In this document: positions 21,027-30,584 of the stretch, one piece after another
Position numbering within the stretch: position 1 is the stretch's first letter
How the letters are laid out: every line of letters starts with the position of its first letter
Assembly: GCA_025529335.1 (NCBI GenBank)
Contig: JAMYHX010000030.1
Coordinates: forward strand, 1-64,000
Length of the DNA stretch: 64,000 nt
From: Rhizopus sp. PT2906
Lineage: Eukaryota > Mucoromycota > Mucoromycetes > Mucorales > Rhizopodaceae
Direction: 5' to 3'
Position numbers and translations under genes: made by a program
Notes under the pieces: model-generated
Told to the model about the DNA's origin: nothing
What the model saw: the letters and a program-made list of their open reading frames with translations, nothing else
Database searches by the model: none

Positions 21027-22155
21027 AAGAAATCAAAAAGAAAGAGTGTGAATCATTAATTGGCCATCTGTTCAAATATTTTGTAAAACAAAATGCGCGG
21101 AGTTCTGCTATCCGCAATCAGAGGTTGATGGTTGGTGTTCTCATATGCCATTGATATGAGACCCTTTAAGTAAATGCTTTGTCTTTGTGAATTAAGTTAT
21201 TGAATGCTCTAAATTAAAATAAAAGAAGAGATACCTCTTGATTTTCATCCCTTTTTTTTTTTGCTTGATTATGTGTAGTTCTTTTCTCGAAAAAGGATAA
21301 AAATGTCAATTGACGCAAATCAATCGTTGGATTTCCGCGCACGATCGCGCTTTTGTCAACTATTCCCAATCCTTGTACCACAGAATCTACATAGACTGTG
21401 TTCATTGAACTCGATATGTTTTCTATTGCCTTGCTTCCTATATTAGATGAACTTCAATAAACAGTTTTTTCTACTTGAACCTCTCCTTTAATTGATGCAA
21501 GCCCAGCAAAAGAGACAAAGAGAAAAAAGCGAGGAAATTTTACTTGGAAAAACTTTTTGGTCTAGTTTGATAAAATAATGCTATTCTTGCCATTTCATAA
21601 ATCTATTCAAATAAGAAAAGATTAATGACAGAGATATGCTTTTTTCAGAAATTATTCGCACGCATTACAAGATCAATAACAATTAAACACTTTAGTTGAT
21701 TTTCTATGCCTTCTTTATTGTTTAAAAGACAGCATTTAATAATACATAAAATAAATGTGATCAACGCTTATGAATAACACATAACTGAAAAAATTGTTAG
21801 AGCCTCATATAAGTAGTCTGATCTTGTCTCTCTTTTTCTCTTATAAATTCTCTTCTTTGTAATGCAAATATTTAATATCAGCGTAAATACTTGATTTACT
21901 AGTCATTTCTTTTTTCATTCTTTTGCTTCTGATAGGCTCTCTTTTTTATTATTTGTTGTATCTTTTATTGTCTGAACTTATTATTTTTTTATCAGTGAAT
22001 AAAGTGTAAAGTGTATGAAAGAATCGGTCTTTGAATTTATGATGATTTAAGCAAAGCCGTTTGGGTGTGCGTAATCCAATTGAAATTTAACATACGCGTT
22101 TACTAGAGCTCGTTTTGTTCCCTTTCAATTTAAAAAAAGACACAAGTAAATCAAA
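21027..22155. other. Intergenic region P450 / RPN10 (divergent)
   Basis: 1.1 kb holding both promoters and MITE copy 2 (21649-22008). Otherwise AT-rich; no gene supported (the minus-strand frame at 21214-21405 has no motif). Confidence 0.65.
21649..22008 (+). mobile_element. MITE-like non-autonomous element, copy 2 (right end decayed)
   Basis: Same family and orientation as 14535-14900. The left end AAATTATTCGCACGCA differs from copy 1 at one of 16 positions. Long collinear blocks follow, such as TTACAAGATCAATAACAATT, AGTCTGATCTT and ATACTTGATTTACTA. The right inverted repeat is damaged (reads CAGTGAATAAAGTG), consistent with small deletions. It ends about 150 bp before the RPN10 start codon. 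Confidence 0.8.
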
Positions 22156-23367
22156 ATGGTGATGGAAGCTTCAATGATTGTGTAAATATCAAATATAAAT
22201 ACAATAAAACATTTAATTAACCTGACATAGTGTTGACAATTCGGAATGGATGCGAAATGGAGACTATTCCCCTACTCGATTAGTAGCACAGAATGAAGCT
22301 GTTAATCTTATCTTTTCATCTAAAACACAATCGAACCCTGAAAATACGATTGGTCTAATGACAGCAGCTGGCAAGGGGCCCGAAGTATTGGTGACATTAA
22401 CAACAGATGTTGGCAAGATTCTTAGTGCTTTGCATGGAATTAAAGCTGGAGGAAAATCTAATTTCTTAACAAGTATTCAGATCGCTCAGGTAAACCAATA
22501 ACTAAAGTATTTATCTTATGCACACTACTAACACATATGAAATGTATAGCTTGCATTAAAACATAGACAGAATAGAAATCAACATCAAAGAATTATTGTG
22601 TTTGTGGCCAGTCCTCTTGATGCTGATGAGAAAACACTTGTCAAACTTGCCAAAAAGCTTAAAAAGAATAACGTCGCAGTGGATATTATCAATTTTGGCG
22701 AAGAAGCTGTGAATACGTCAAGATTAGAAGCATTTATTAGCAATGTTAACAATAATGACAATAGCCACCTTGTCACTATTCCTCCTGGACCTCATATTTT
22801 GAGCGATATGCTCATTTCCACACCCATCATTCACGGTGAAGAAGGAGCTGGTAACTTTGGTGGTAGTGGAGGAGGTGACTTTGAGTTTGGTGTTGACCCC
22901 AGTCTTGATCCTGAACTTGCCTTGGTAAGATTATTTATGGGAGTATTATTGTTTATTCATCATGTCTGTCTTAGGCATTACGTATCTCAATGGAAGAAGA
23001 AAAAGCACGTCAAGAGGCAGAGGCAGCAAAGAAGGCAGGTAGCAGTGAGAGTAACACAAAGACTGGAGAATCCTCCATGGCAATAGATACACATGCTAAT
23101 GACGAAGATGCCGAACTTCAAGCAGCCTTGGCTATGTCAATGAACGACCAAGCTGTTCATGATGAAGATGAAACAATGGAAGATTTAAACGAAGAGGATG
23201 CCCTTAAAAGAGCAATGGAAATGTCAATGGCAGAAGGACATGATGATAAAGAAGATGAAGAAATGATGTCAGCCGTTCTTGGTTCCTTACCAGGTGTTGA
23301 TAAGAATGATGAACGTATCCAAAAGGCACTAGAAGACATGGATAAAAAGAAGGATGAAAAAAAATAA
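22156..23367 (+). CDS. RPN10: 26S proteasome regulatory subunit RPN10 (ubiquitin receptor)
   Basis: Ubiquitin receptor of the 19S regulatory particle. Four exons: 22156-22181, 22231-22489, 22550-22924 and 22975-23367 (350 residues). Exon 1 encodes only MVMEASMIV; the VWA domain continues VDNSEWMRNGDYSPTRLVAQ and runs to about residue 190, through GLMTAAGKGPEVLVTLTTD and HRQNRNQHQRIIVFVASPL. Three UIM-like helices follow: the classical one across the last junction (ALALRISMEEEKARQ, about 218-232), ELQAALAMSMND (266-278) and ALKRAMEMSMAEG (296-308). The tail has LPGVD and a Lys-rich end. An AATAAA signal is at 23394. The small first exon explains why a simple frame search would start too late. 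MITE copy 2 lies just upstream. Confidence 0.96.
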
Positions 23368-23608
23368 ATAGCTTGTTCATATATTTTTTTTTCAATAAAA
23401 TCAGCTTAAACAGCTTCTCTCTCTCTCTCTTTGTTTTTTGCAGTGTAAAATAGGGCCTATGTTCCATATAACAACAGCTAATATATGTAGTCATGACAGT
23501 ATAATGCAGTTATGTATTCGCTCTTTTAATTGCTTCTTGTGATGATTTCATTTTTATCATACATAGCATTTGTTGACTTTTTTTAATTAATTTAAACCGT
23601 ATTGAGTA

Positions 23609-24211
23609 ATGACAGTAAGGCGTTTACTGCATACTACAGTCTATCAGTATGCGCGTAGAAACCATTATGATACTCTACAGTTAAACCACCGCGCAGACAA
23701 GAAGACGATTAAAGCCCAGTACTATCGACTGTCAAAGAAGTACCATCCCGATCTGAATCCAAATGACAAGGAAGCACATGAGAAATTTTTAGAGGTTAAT
23801 GAAGCTTATGCAGTACTCGGCAATGAAGCGAGTAAAAGAAAATATGACAACGAGTTGAGTCCTTCGACAGGTGGAGGTAATTATTCAAGGTCAGGAGGTG
23901 GTAATTATGCCCATGCATGGCAATTCAAACGAAGGACACCTCGAGCTACGGGATCAGCGAGTGCAAAAGAACAAGCAGAAAGAATGAAGAATCACAAAGG
24001 GCCTCTGTTTAATGAACAAGAGCATTATACACGTCATTATGAAGCAGAAGAGATACGGCGTCAAAAAAGAATGGAGCAAGCAGCAGAGCGGCGAAAGGCT
24101 GCAGGAGTGCATGATGTAAATGCATCCAAAGAGAATAACACATGGAGTCGATTCTGGAGTTTAGGCGTAATTTTATCAGTTATTGCATATGCGACTCAAG
24201 TCCTTGACTAA
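23609..24211 (+). CDS. Mitochondrial J-domain protein with C-terminal membrane anchor
   Basis: Single exon, 200 residues. The N-terminus (MTVRRLLHTTVYQYARRNHY) looks like a mitochondrial presequence. A J-domain follows at about residues 20-80, with the HPD motif intact (YYRLSKKYHPDLNPND), so it should stimulate the ATPase of an Hsp70 partner. After a short Gly/Ser linker and a charged region there is one predicted membrane span at the end (FWSLGVILSVIAYATQVLD). This layout (presequence, J-domain, tail anchor) resembles DNAJC30 and related fungal mitochondrial J-proteins; the exact orthologue is uncertain. The stop is followed by a long A tract. Confidence 0.85.
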   Translation: MTVRRLLHTTVYQYARRNHYDTLQLNHRADKKTIKAQYYRLSKKYHPDLNPNDKEAHEKFLEVNEAYAVLGNEASKRKYDNELSPSTGGGNYSRSGGGNYAHAWQFKRRTPRATGSASAKEQAERMKNHKGPLFNEQEHYTRHYEAEEIRRQKRMEQAAERRKAAGVHDVNASKENNTWSRFWSLGVILSVIAYATQVLD

Positions 24212-24227
24212 GAAAAAGAAAGAATAA

Positions 24228-24255
24228 GAAAAAAAAAAAAAAAAAAAAAAAAAAA
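24228..24255 (+). repeat. Poly-A tract downstream of the J-protein gene
   Basis: A run of 26-28 A shortly after the J-protein stop codon. It may be a homopolymer slip or the remnant of a retroposed poly(A) tail; no retrogene is visible beside it. Confidence 0.8.
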
Positions 24256-24483
24256 CATGTAAATAATAGACAAGTATATTTATTGACAAACAAAGGTAAA
24301 GAATGCAAGTAAATTATTAGAGCATCTTTTCCCGTTTCATTTTTTTTTTCTCCTTTTATAAAATATATAAAGTAAATAAAGTATAAAAATAATAAAGATA
24401 TAATAATAAATGATGATAATGATAATAAACTATTACACTAGTAAGTATTAAAGTTTAGCCAAATAAAGAATTAAGCGCTATTT

Positions 24484-25926
24484 TTAGTTGACTTTCACAG
24501 CATTAGCAGGTGTTCCTGCAACTGCAGGGGCATCCAAAATAGGATCATGAGGTTGTTCTTGGTGTTCTTGTTCTTCAGAAGTAGAACCAGAAGCAGCAGT
24601 AGCAGCAGTAGCCTTCTTCTTGGGAGAGATACCACGGAAGAGTTGAGTCAAACGACGGCCAAGAGGAGATGAGGCACGAACGGGCTTTTCTTCTTGATGC
24701 TCAACTATATAAAAATATTAATATGATTTGCATTAAACACAACAAACAGTTACACTTGTCTACACGGCAATTCCTTTTAGAGCAAAAGGATATGTACGAC
24801 ATTTATAATGTGTAACTGGTTCACATTGTTGATAAACTTACCAGGAACATCAGCAGATTCATTATTTGATGTCACTGCAGGAGTCACTTCTTCATCATGG
24901 CTTGTAGTGGGTTCAGTGACTTCTTCTTTGTGTTCTGCAACAGGATGGTGTTCCTTCTTTTTATTGAAGAATTTACCAATAGAGGTACGCTTAAGATGAT
25001 CAATCACATTATCTTTATGTTGTTCCTTTTGGGCCGAGGCTTCGGTTGACTCATTAGTTGTTGCAGCAGGCTGATCGGTTACAGGGCCAGTTGCAGCGGC
25101 ATTTTCATTAGTATTAGTATTATTAGCAGTAGTAGTGGTATTAGGCTCATCAGTTGTATTAGTAGTATTAGTAGTAGTGGTAGTATTAGCGGGTGTTACT
25201 TCAGGTTCATCTATATTGATAGATAAATTAAAATGTTATAAAGTTTGCTTATCTTTCAAGGTACCTTTGGCTGGTACGGGTGGAGCAGGCTCATCTGTCT
25301 TGTCACCTTCCTTTACGGGACTCTATTTACAACAATAATAAGTGTGAGTTTCAATAGATCAGGTTTTTAAAAATTAGGCGATTTGTCATTGTTGCTCATG
25401 ATTTCGACAAAAAAGTCCGCCCATGTTTTTGATCTGACAAAGTACGACATCTTACCTTACTGCGGAACAATCCACCCAAGATAGATTTACGTTTCTCGCT
25501 CTTACTCTTGGGTTCTTCAGCAGCAGCAGGGGCAGCTTCAACTGGTTCAGCAGCCTCTGTCTGTTCAGGTTCTTCTGTAACAGGAGCAGATTCTTCCGTT
25601 ACCGGTTTAGCAGGCTTCTTATCAGACACCTTTTTATCAACAAAATGCTTTGCTTTACCAAGAAGCAAGGAAAGACGCTTAGTCGTGTTTGATTTGGAAG
25701 GTGTAGGCTGAGGAGGGGCTTCGGTTGTTGCTGTAGGCTCTTCAGGAACAGCAGGTGCTTGTTTGATTTCTTCCTTTGGCTCTTCGGTTACAGCAGGAGC
25801 ACCAGCTTCAGTGGATGCATTTTGAGTAGGTTCAGCAGTAGTGGTTGCTTGATTAGGGGCAACCTCATCAGGTTGAGTAGTAACAGTAGTGGTAATGGTA
25901 GTAGATGTGGGTTCAGTAGAAGACAT
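24484..25926 (-). CDS. Uncharacterised Ala/Thr/Glu-rich protein with repeated basic motifs
   Basis: Four exons starting at 25926, with the first donor at 25455 and stop at 24484; later junctions were chosen by phase. Not recognised as a known family. Most of the protein is low-complexity Thr/Pro/Glu/Ala and probably disordered. Four short basic-hydrophobic islands recur at intervals: TKRLSLLLGKAKHFVDKK, SEKRKSILGGLFRSK, LKRTSIGKFFNKKKEHH and LGRRLTQLFRGISPKKK. They share the form [KR][KR]x(S/T)-hydrophobic-G-basic and could be phosphorylatable amphipathic membrane- or partner-binding segments; this is inference. The first intron is unusually long for this window (about 130 nt). A TTCTAGAA palindrome at about 26063 resembles a heat-shock element upstream of the start, which is weak evidence for stress control. 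Confidence 0.7.
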
Positions 25927-26182
25927 GTTTGGTAAACAAAGGAAAGAGAAAGAATGACACAAGAGAAAAAAACCGTTGAGAAATTTATCTCAAGCGGAGT
26001 TTACACGAAATAAGGTGGTTAAATTAATGTCACTTGACATTTTTTAGGCTCAAGATCTCTACTTCTAGAAGCAACTATCAGCTGCTTGTTCATTCAAAGC
26101 ACACGTGATGCAGCATTGGTGTAACTTAATTCTGACGTTTGTTTATCTGACTTTTTATTTATTTCACAATGCATCACATACA

Positions 26183-26908
26183 TTAAGCCTTAACAGGACG
26201 GGTTTTACCAGCCAAGAGACGAGCATTACGGGCTAATTGACGAGCGTTGAGCTTGACAACCTTCTTGTCAGTAGCACGAGGAACAGCTTCTTCCTTTTCA
26301 GTAAGAATGACTTCAATGTGAGAAGGAGAAGACATGAAGGGGTTGATTCTACCGTGAGCACGGTAGGTACGACGACGGTGCTTGGGAGCTTGGTTGACAA
26401 TGACACTGGAAATGAAGAGTTCTTCAACGTTCAAACCCTTGGCCTATAAATAAATAAGTATCTCTTCCTCGCACATTGATTATATCTTACCTCGGCGTTG
26501 CTTTCGGCGTTCTTCAAAAGGTCAAGAATGAACTTGACAGACTTGACGGGCCAGCGACCTTGAGTAGCACCGAATTCCTTGGCTTGAGCAGTACGACCGA
26601 CGCCACCGTTGAATCTGCGGAAAGGAATGCACTGCTTGTGTTCTTTGACGTTGTTGAGGTAAGCATAGGCCTTGCTCAACTTCATACCTTGAATAGCGAC
26701 AGCAACTTCATGGGTGTTCTTAAACTATAAAAACTGTCAAACTCATCACGTCTTCCTTCCTTGGTGTACATCTCTACTTACGTGAACACGGAGATAAGAA
26801 CCTCTGGATTTAGCAGCTAAAGTATAGATGTAAGTATTTAGAATGTATACATATATTGATCAACTTACCCTTGGAAGGGTTGGCTGGAGTAGCAGCGTAT
26901 CTGACCAT
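26183..26908 (-). CDS. RPL17: 60S ribosomal protein L17 (uL22)
   Basis: Large-subunit protein lining the nascent-chain exit tunnel. Four exons: 26908-26869, 26816-26782, 26724-26491 and 26443-26183 (189 residues, normal for the family). It begins MVRYAATPANPSK and continues AAKSRGSYLRVHFKNTHEVA, then the classic AYAYLNNVKEHKQCIPFRRF, GATQGRWPVKSVKFILDLLK, and the tunnel-lobe region KHRRRTYRAHGRINPFMSSP. It ends in a basic tail. The intron-rich 5' end (exons of 40 and 35 nt) is typical of fungal ribosomal protein genes. It is divergent from RBM48, with a CT-rich tract in the shared promoter. Confidence 0.97.
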
Positions 26909-27301
26909 ATTTTATAATACTCTATAAATATGAAAAAGATGGTCAGTTCATGATCTTCTCTTGCTCACTCTCTCTCTCTCTCTTTTTTTTTATTCCATCT
27001 GATGGTAGTTTTTTAATCTTATTTAATCCAATCTATATCCTTTTCGCTTTCATCCATCTATTTTCCCTCTCTTATATATTGATTATTTATGTGTTGTATA
27101 CATACGTTTTTAATACGCACAGCAAAGAGAAAGATTCAACCATCGAACGCAGTGGATTGTTTACTATATCCCGTAGTGGGCAATATGAGGTCTCACTATT
27201 CCATTTCAAGTCTCTCTTCCGGAATAATTGTCCGGACAATTCCCGGACTCTATTTTCTTCTCTTTACAGCTCCGGATTTTTTTCTTTTTTTTTTCTGTTG
27301 A
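26909..27301. promoter_or_regulatory. Divergent promoter RPL17 / RBM48
   Basis: 393 bp between start codons, with a CT repeat at about 26967-26985, a frequent feature of fungal ribosomal-protein promoters, and T-rich runs. No factor site is assigned with confidence. Confidence 0.5.
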
Positions 27302-27808
27302 ATGCATAAACCAGATTATCGGGAGCCCAAGACAGCAAAGACAACATGTGTGTATACAATATCTCAAGAGTCAAGATATTTGATTATAGAGAATATACCA
27401 TCTTTAGGTGTTATTAATGAGCTCATAAAACTATGCCAACAGTATGGTGATATAGAAGAATATAAGCCATTAGATCATTATCCTACTTCAACAGCAGAAA
27501 TTGATGTTGTCTGGATAAAATATATGAATATAGCATCAGCTAGAATGGCCAAACGTAAACTAGATGAAAAACCATTCTTTGCTAATATGCTGAGAGTAAA
27601 TTATGCACCAGAGTATGAATCATTCGAAGATATAAGATCAAAGTTTAATGATAGAATAACCTCAATATCAAAGAGGTTAAATCATACATTTAATAATAGA
27701 AAAAGGAAAAGACAGTCAAAAGACCAAGATGCTGTTACTATTACAGTTGCTACCAATGAAGATGCTTCACATAAAGAATCGCAAGCCAAAACACGAAGAC
27801 GTATATGA
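27302..27808 (+). CDS. RBM48: RNA-binding protein RBM48 (minor-spliceosome-associated)
   Basis: Single exon, 168 residues. It contains one RRM (about residues 25-105): SRYLIIENIPSLGVINELIK, YGDIEEYKPLDHYP, and DVVWIKYMNIASARMAKRKL. The diagnostic RBM48 extension follows: KPFFANMLRVNYAPEYESFE and DIRSKF, then a basic C-terminal tail (NNRKRKRQ). In animals and plants RBM48 works with ARMC7 at the 5' end of U6atac in the minor spliceosome and is needed for U12-type introns. The match at 'YAPEYES' is specific enough to prefer RBM48 over a generic RRM protein. Its presence suggests, but does not prove, that this fungus keeps minor splicing. Confidence 0.8.
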   Translation: MHKPDYREPKTAKTTCVYTISQESRYLIIENIPSLGVINELIKLCQQYGDIEEYKPLDHYPTSTAEIDVVWIKYMNIASARMAKRKLDEKPFFANMLRVNYAPEYESFEDIRSKFNDRITSISKRLNHTFNNRKRKRQSKDQDAVTITVATNEDASHKESQAKTRRRI

Positions 27809-28077
27809 TCTCATAATAAAGACAATACATATTTAGTAACTGTTTAAGCCACAGAAGAGACAACAATTTTCACTAATCGGGCTTTGTTGTCTGCTCTTTT
27901 TTTTTTTTTTCTTTTTTTTTCTTTTTACTATGCCTTGCTTATAATAACTTTATTTACCTCTTTTCTTCCCTTTTTATTTTCCTTGTTCGTTTTCTTATCT
28001 TTTTTTCTTCTTCTTCTTTGCTTTATTTATTGTGTATTGTAGAAACATAAAAGGCTACAGCTAAAGTGTACCCAACC

Positions 28078-28590
28078 ATGGTCCTTGATTTTGTACCCAA
28101 TCGTTCTACCAGTCCCCATTTTATACCCTCAACCTTGGAAGAGAAAAAACGTTGGTCTGATACAAAAAAGAATAGAAAATATGGTCTTGACCCATTTGCC
28201 GGCATGAACTCTTCTGTGAATTATGAACAAGAGATCGAAAAGCTTAAACAGCAAATCGTCAAAAAGAAGCTTCCTCCAAAGAAAACACCCACTCTTTCAC
28301 GCTCTACTTCGCCTGATTCCTCTGACGCTGAATCAGTCAGTTCTGATCATGTCTCTGAAGCTGAAAAGGCCCGCTTCTTGGCTTTCGTCCGCAGCTGGAC
28401 AGGTGACTGGAAAGGAGGTTGGGGTGCGGGTACAGTCGAGTTTAGTACCGGTTCGCTTTGGTCAGATCAGTCCCCTTGGAATGCAACCATCATCGCTCGT
28501 CCTCATTCAACCACAAAGAATCATTTGCAGCAAGAATCAACATTCAACAGTTTAGATCATTACGATCTTTACTCTCCATGGAAACATTAG
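28078..28590 (+). CDS. Uncharacterised 170-residue protein
   Basis: Single exon starting at the ATG at 28078 (the frame is open upstream but has no earlier ATG). Not recognised. It starts MVLDFVPNRSTSPHFIPSTL, followed by a conserved-looking charged stretch (EEKKRWSDTKKNRKYGLDPF). A short amphipathic coil comes next (NYEQEIEKLKQQIVKKKL), then a Ser-rich linker. The C-terminal third is rich in Trp and Gly (SWTGDWKGGWGAGTVEF, SLWSDQSPWNATI) and looks folded. No signal peptide or membrane span. It has good codon continuity and sits between two expressed-looking genes with its own T-rich upstream region, so it is probably real. Confidence 0.6.
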   Translation: MVLDFVPNRSTSPHFIPSTLEEKKRWSDTKKNRKYGLDPFAGMNSSVNYEQEIEKLKQQIVKKKLPPKKTPTLSRSTSPDSSDAESVSSDHVSEAEKARFLAFVRSWTGDWKGGWGAGTVEFSTGSLWSDQSPWNATIIARPHSTTKNHLQQESTFNSLDHYDLYSPWKH

Positions 28591-28839
28591 ACAACTCATA
28601 ACACTATCTCATATTTACCAATGTATACAGTTCTCATTTTAACCCCCCTTTATCTTTTTACCTATTTTAGGATCTCCTTTGTGTTTATTGTTCATCATCC
28701 TTAATTCTATCTTTTATTTTCTTTATTTTTTTACATATACACACACCCACTTTTACACCCGCACATAACACTTACACACAAACACATATATATCTTTCAT
28801 TTTAATAAAGCAATTGTCATTTTTATTTTTATTATATTC

Positions 28840-30416
28840 TTAATCACAATCTTCTGTGTAATTTGCAGGGAAAAAGCCACGCCTATTACCTATTTCTCCT
28901 TCCCACCAACAATTTCTATCGGGTAATTTTTTGGTAACAATTATATGATCTCCTGCTGAAAAAGACAGATCATTAGGTCGTGTTGCTGAATAGTCATATT
29001 TGGCTATCACTAGAGAGAATGGCACGTTGTTACTATTGGTTGTATGTTCTAATGCACCTTGATGCAATGGTGTACTAGCAGTAGTAATAGTAGTAGTCTT
29101 TTCAAAAGGTGATGTAAAAGAATGTCTGTCATAAGTAGTTGGTCCAGAAAGATGCTTAGTCTCATTGACAAAAGATGGCCCAGGAGAATAATCATCGTGA
29201 GTTATTACTGCGTTTGGACGATGCTTGATATCATTGGTGTATGGCATGATGTTGTTTGATATTGGCTGAGGGGATGGTAGAGGTTTACTCCATCTAGTAT
29301 GAAATGAACTAGCATAATCTGATGTATTCAGTCGAGACTGATCATCGCGTATGACGGAATCGTAGGAAGGTGGTGCATCTTCAAAATCGCTTCTATGACG
29401 CTGAAGTGAGAATCTTGGGGCTGATGGTACTTGTGCTGGTGGTGCCGGTGGGGCTATATGAGAAATACGTTGTACTTTTCGTCCGGCACCTAATGCTTCT
29501 AGTTTATTATATAATGGCTCCGCTATGGCCGGCGGGGGAACAGCACCAGTCAAGATCTCTCGAGCACTGATGGGTCGTCCGTAGAATGCCGTATTTGTTC
29601 CAACTCTTTCTGAAATTTTAGATCCTTCCATTGAGTAACCAAAATAGAAACCTTTGGATGAACTATAGGAATAGGTGGCAGCGATATGATCTCTTGACAT
29701 GGAAGTTGATACATCCGCACTTCGGCCATAAGGACCAGCGGCAATAGATACACCAACACCCAAACTCAGCTGGCCCCCGCCATCGATGAATGCTTTGACT
29801 GCGGCTCGGTAATTCATCACAATGATTGAGTCAATCACTTCTCCTCCAAACATTTGGCCTAACCCCTATATATGCATATATGTTATTATTGTTATAAACA
29901 TGAGTGAGTGTATTAAAAAGAAGAAATTTACAAAAGATGAGATAGATATTCCTGAAGGTGCTGACCAACCTACAATCAAAGAAAGTTAACTCGTGTTCAT
30001 TGATACTCTTATAAAATGATGTTACTGCCGTCAGGAAGTCTACATCGAAAATGAGAAAGTTGTCATACAATGACTCTCTATCTTTGTACCTTGCAATGAT
30101 GATGCCTGTTCCGCCTTTGATAGAAAGTGCCATACCGACACGAATCAGTCGTATGAAGAGCAGTCCATGAGCGTTTTGTAATATTACTTGTGGTATAAGT
30201 GCCTTTAAATCTTTATTCTTTGCTGTATCTAAAGTTCCAAATGAGTCTTTGCTGCACTATATGTCATTTTTCATAGCCATTGTTGTAACATTTACTTGTA
30301 AATAAATCCAATATTTGAACGGCTTGTTGTACATCATCTGTTATGAACCATTAGATAATATGTCATCATTCATGCTTGCTCTTACCGCATAACTCTTTAG
30401 GACTTCTTTTGGGCAT
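28840..30416 (-). CDS. YSC84: SYLF-SH3 protein of the Ysc84/Lsb3 family
   Basis: Actin- and phosphoinositide-binding protein of endocytic sites. Six exons: 30416-30386, 30337-30296, 30246-30090, 30039-30026, 29969-29932 and 29865-28840 (435 residues). The SYLF domain spans about residues 15-225: VILQNAHGLLFIRLIRVGMA, IKGGTGIIIARLPDGSWSAP, GLGQMFGGEVIDSIIVMNYR, GVGVSIAAGPYGRSADV. A Pro/Ser-rich linker follows, and a C-terminal SH3 domain (ALYDY-equivalent AKYDYSATRPNDLSFSAGD, then WWEGEIGNRRGFFPANY). The motif ARLPDGSWSAPSG is only restored by a 14-nt microexon (ACTTCCTGACGGCA) flanked by two consensus introns. Reading through instead gives an unrelated stretch. The acceptor of exon 3 is less certain. 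Confidence 0.9.
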
Positions 30417-30584
30417 GCTTTCTATTAAAACAGAAAAAAAAGGCGATTATGCACAAAATTTTGTTAATTTCTTGGCTTAAGAAATAAAGGCTTAGATTTA
30501 AACGATTGGTAGCTGATATTTAATTTGTTACACTGAAAATGCAAAGATATTTCATCACCTTGTAAAACCCTTTTTTCTTTCTTT
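30417..30584. promoter_or_regulatory. Short divergent promoter YSC84 / AGFG-like gene
   Basis: 168 bp between the two predicted start codons, AT-rich with no recognised factor site. The AGFG-like start (30585) is itself a prediction. Confidence 0.4.

Noticed and set aside
29932..30090. Read-through of the YSC84 introns as one open frame
   Set aside because: It destroys the ARLPDGSWSAP motif that two consensus introns and a microexon restore.
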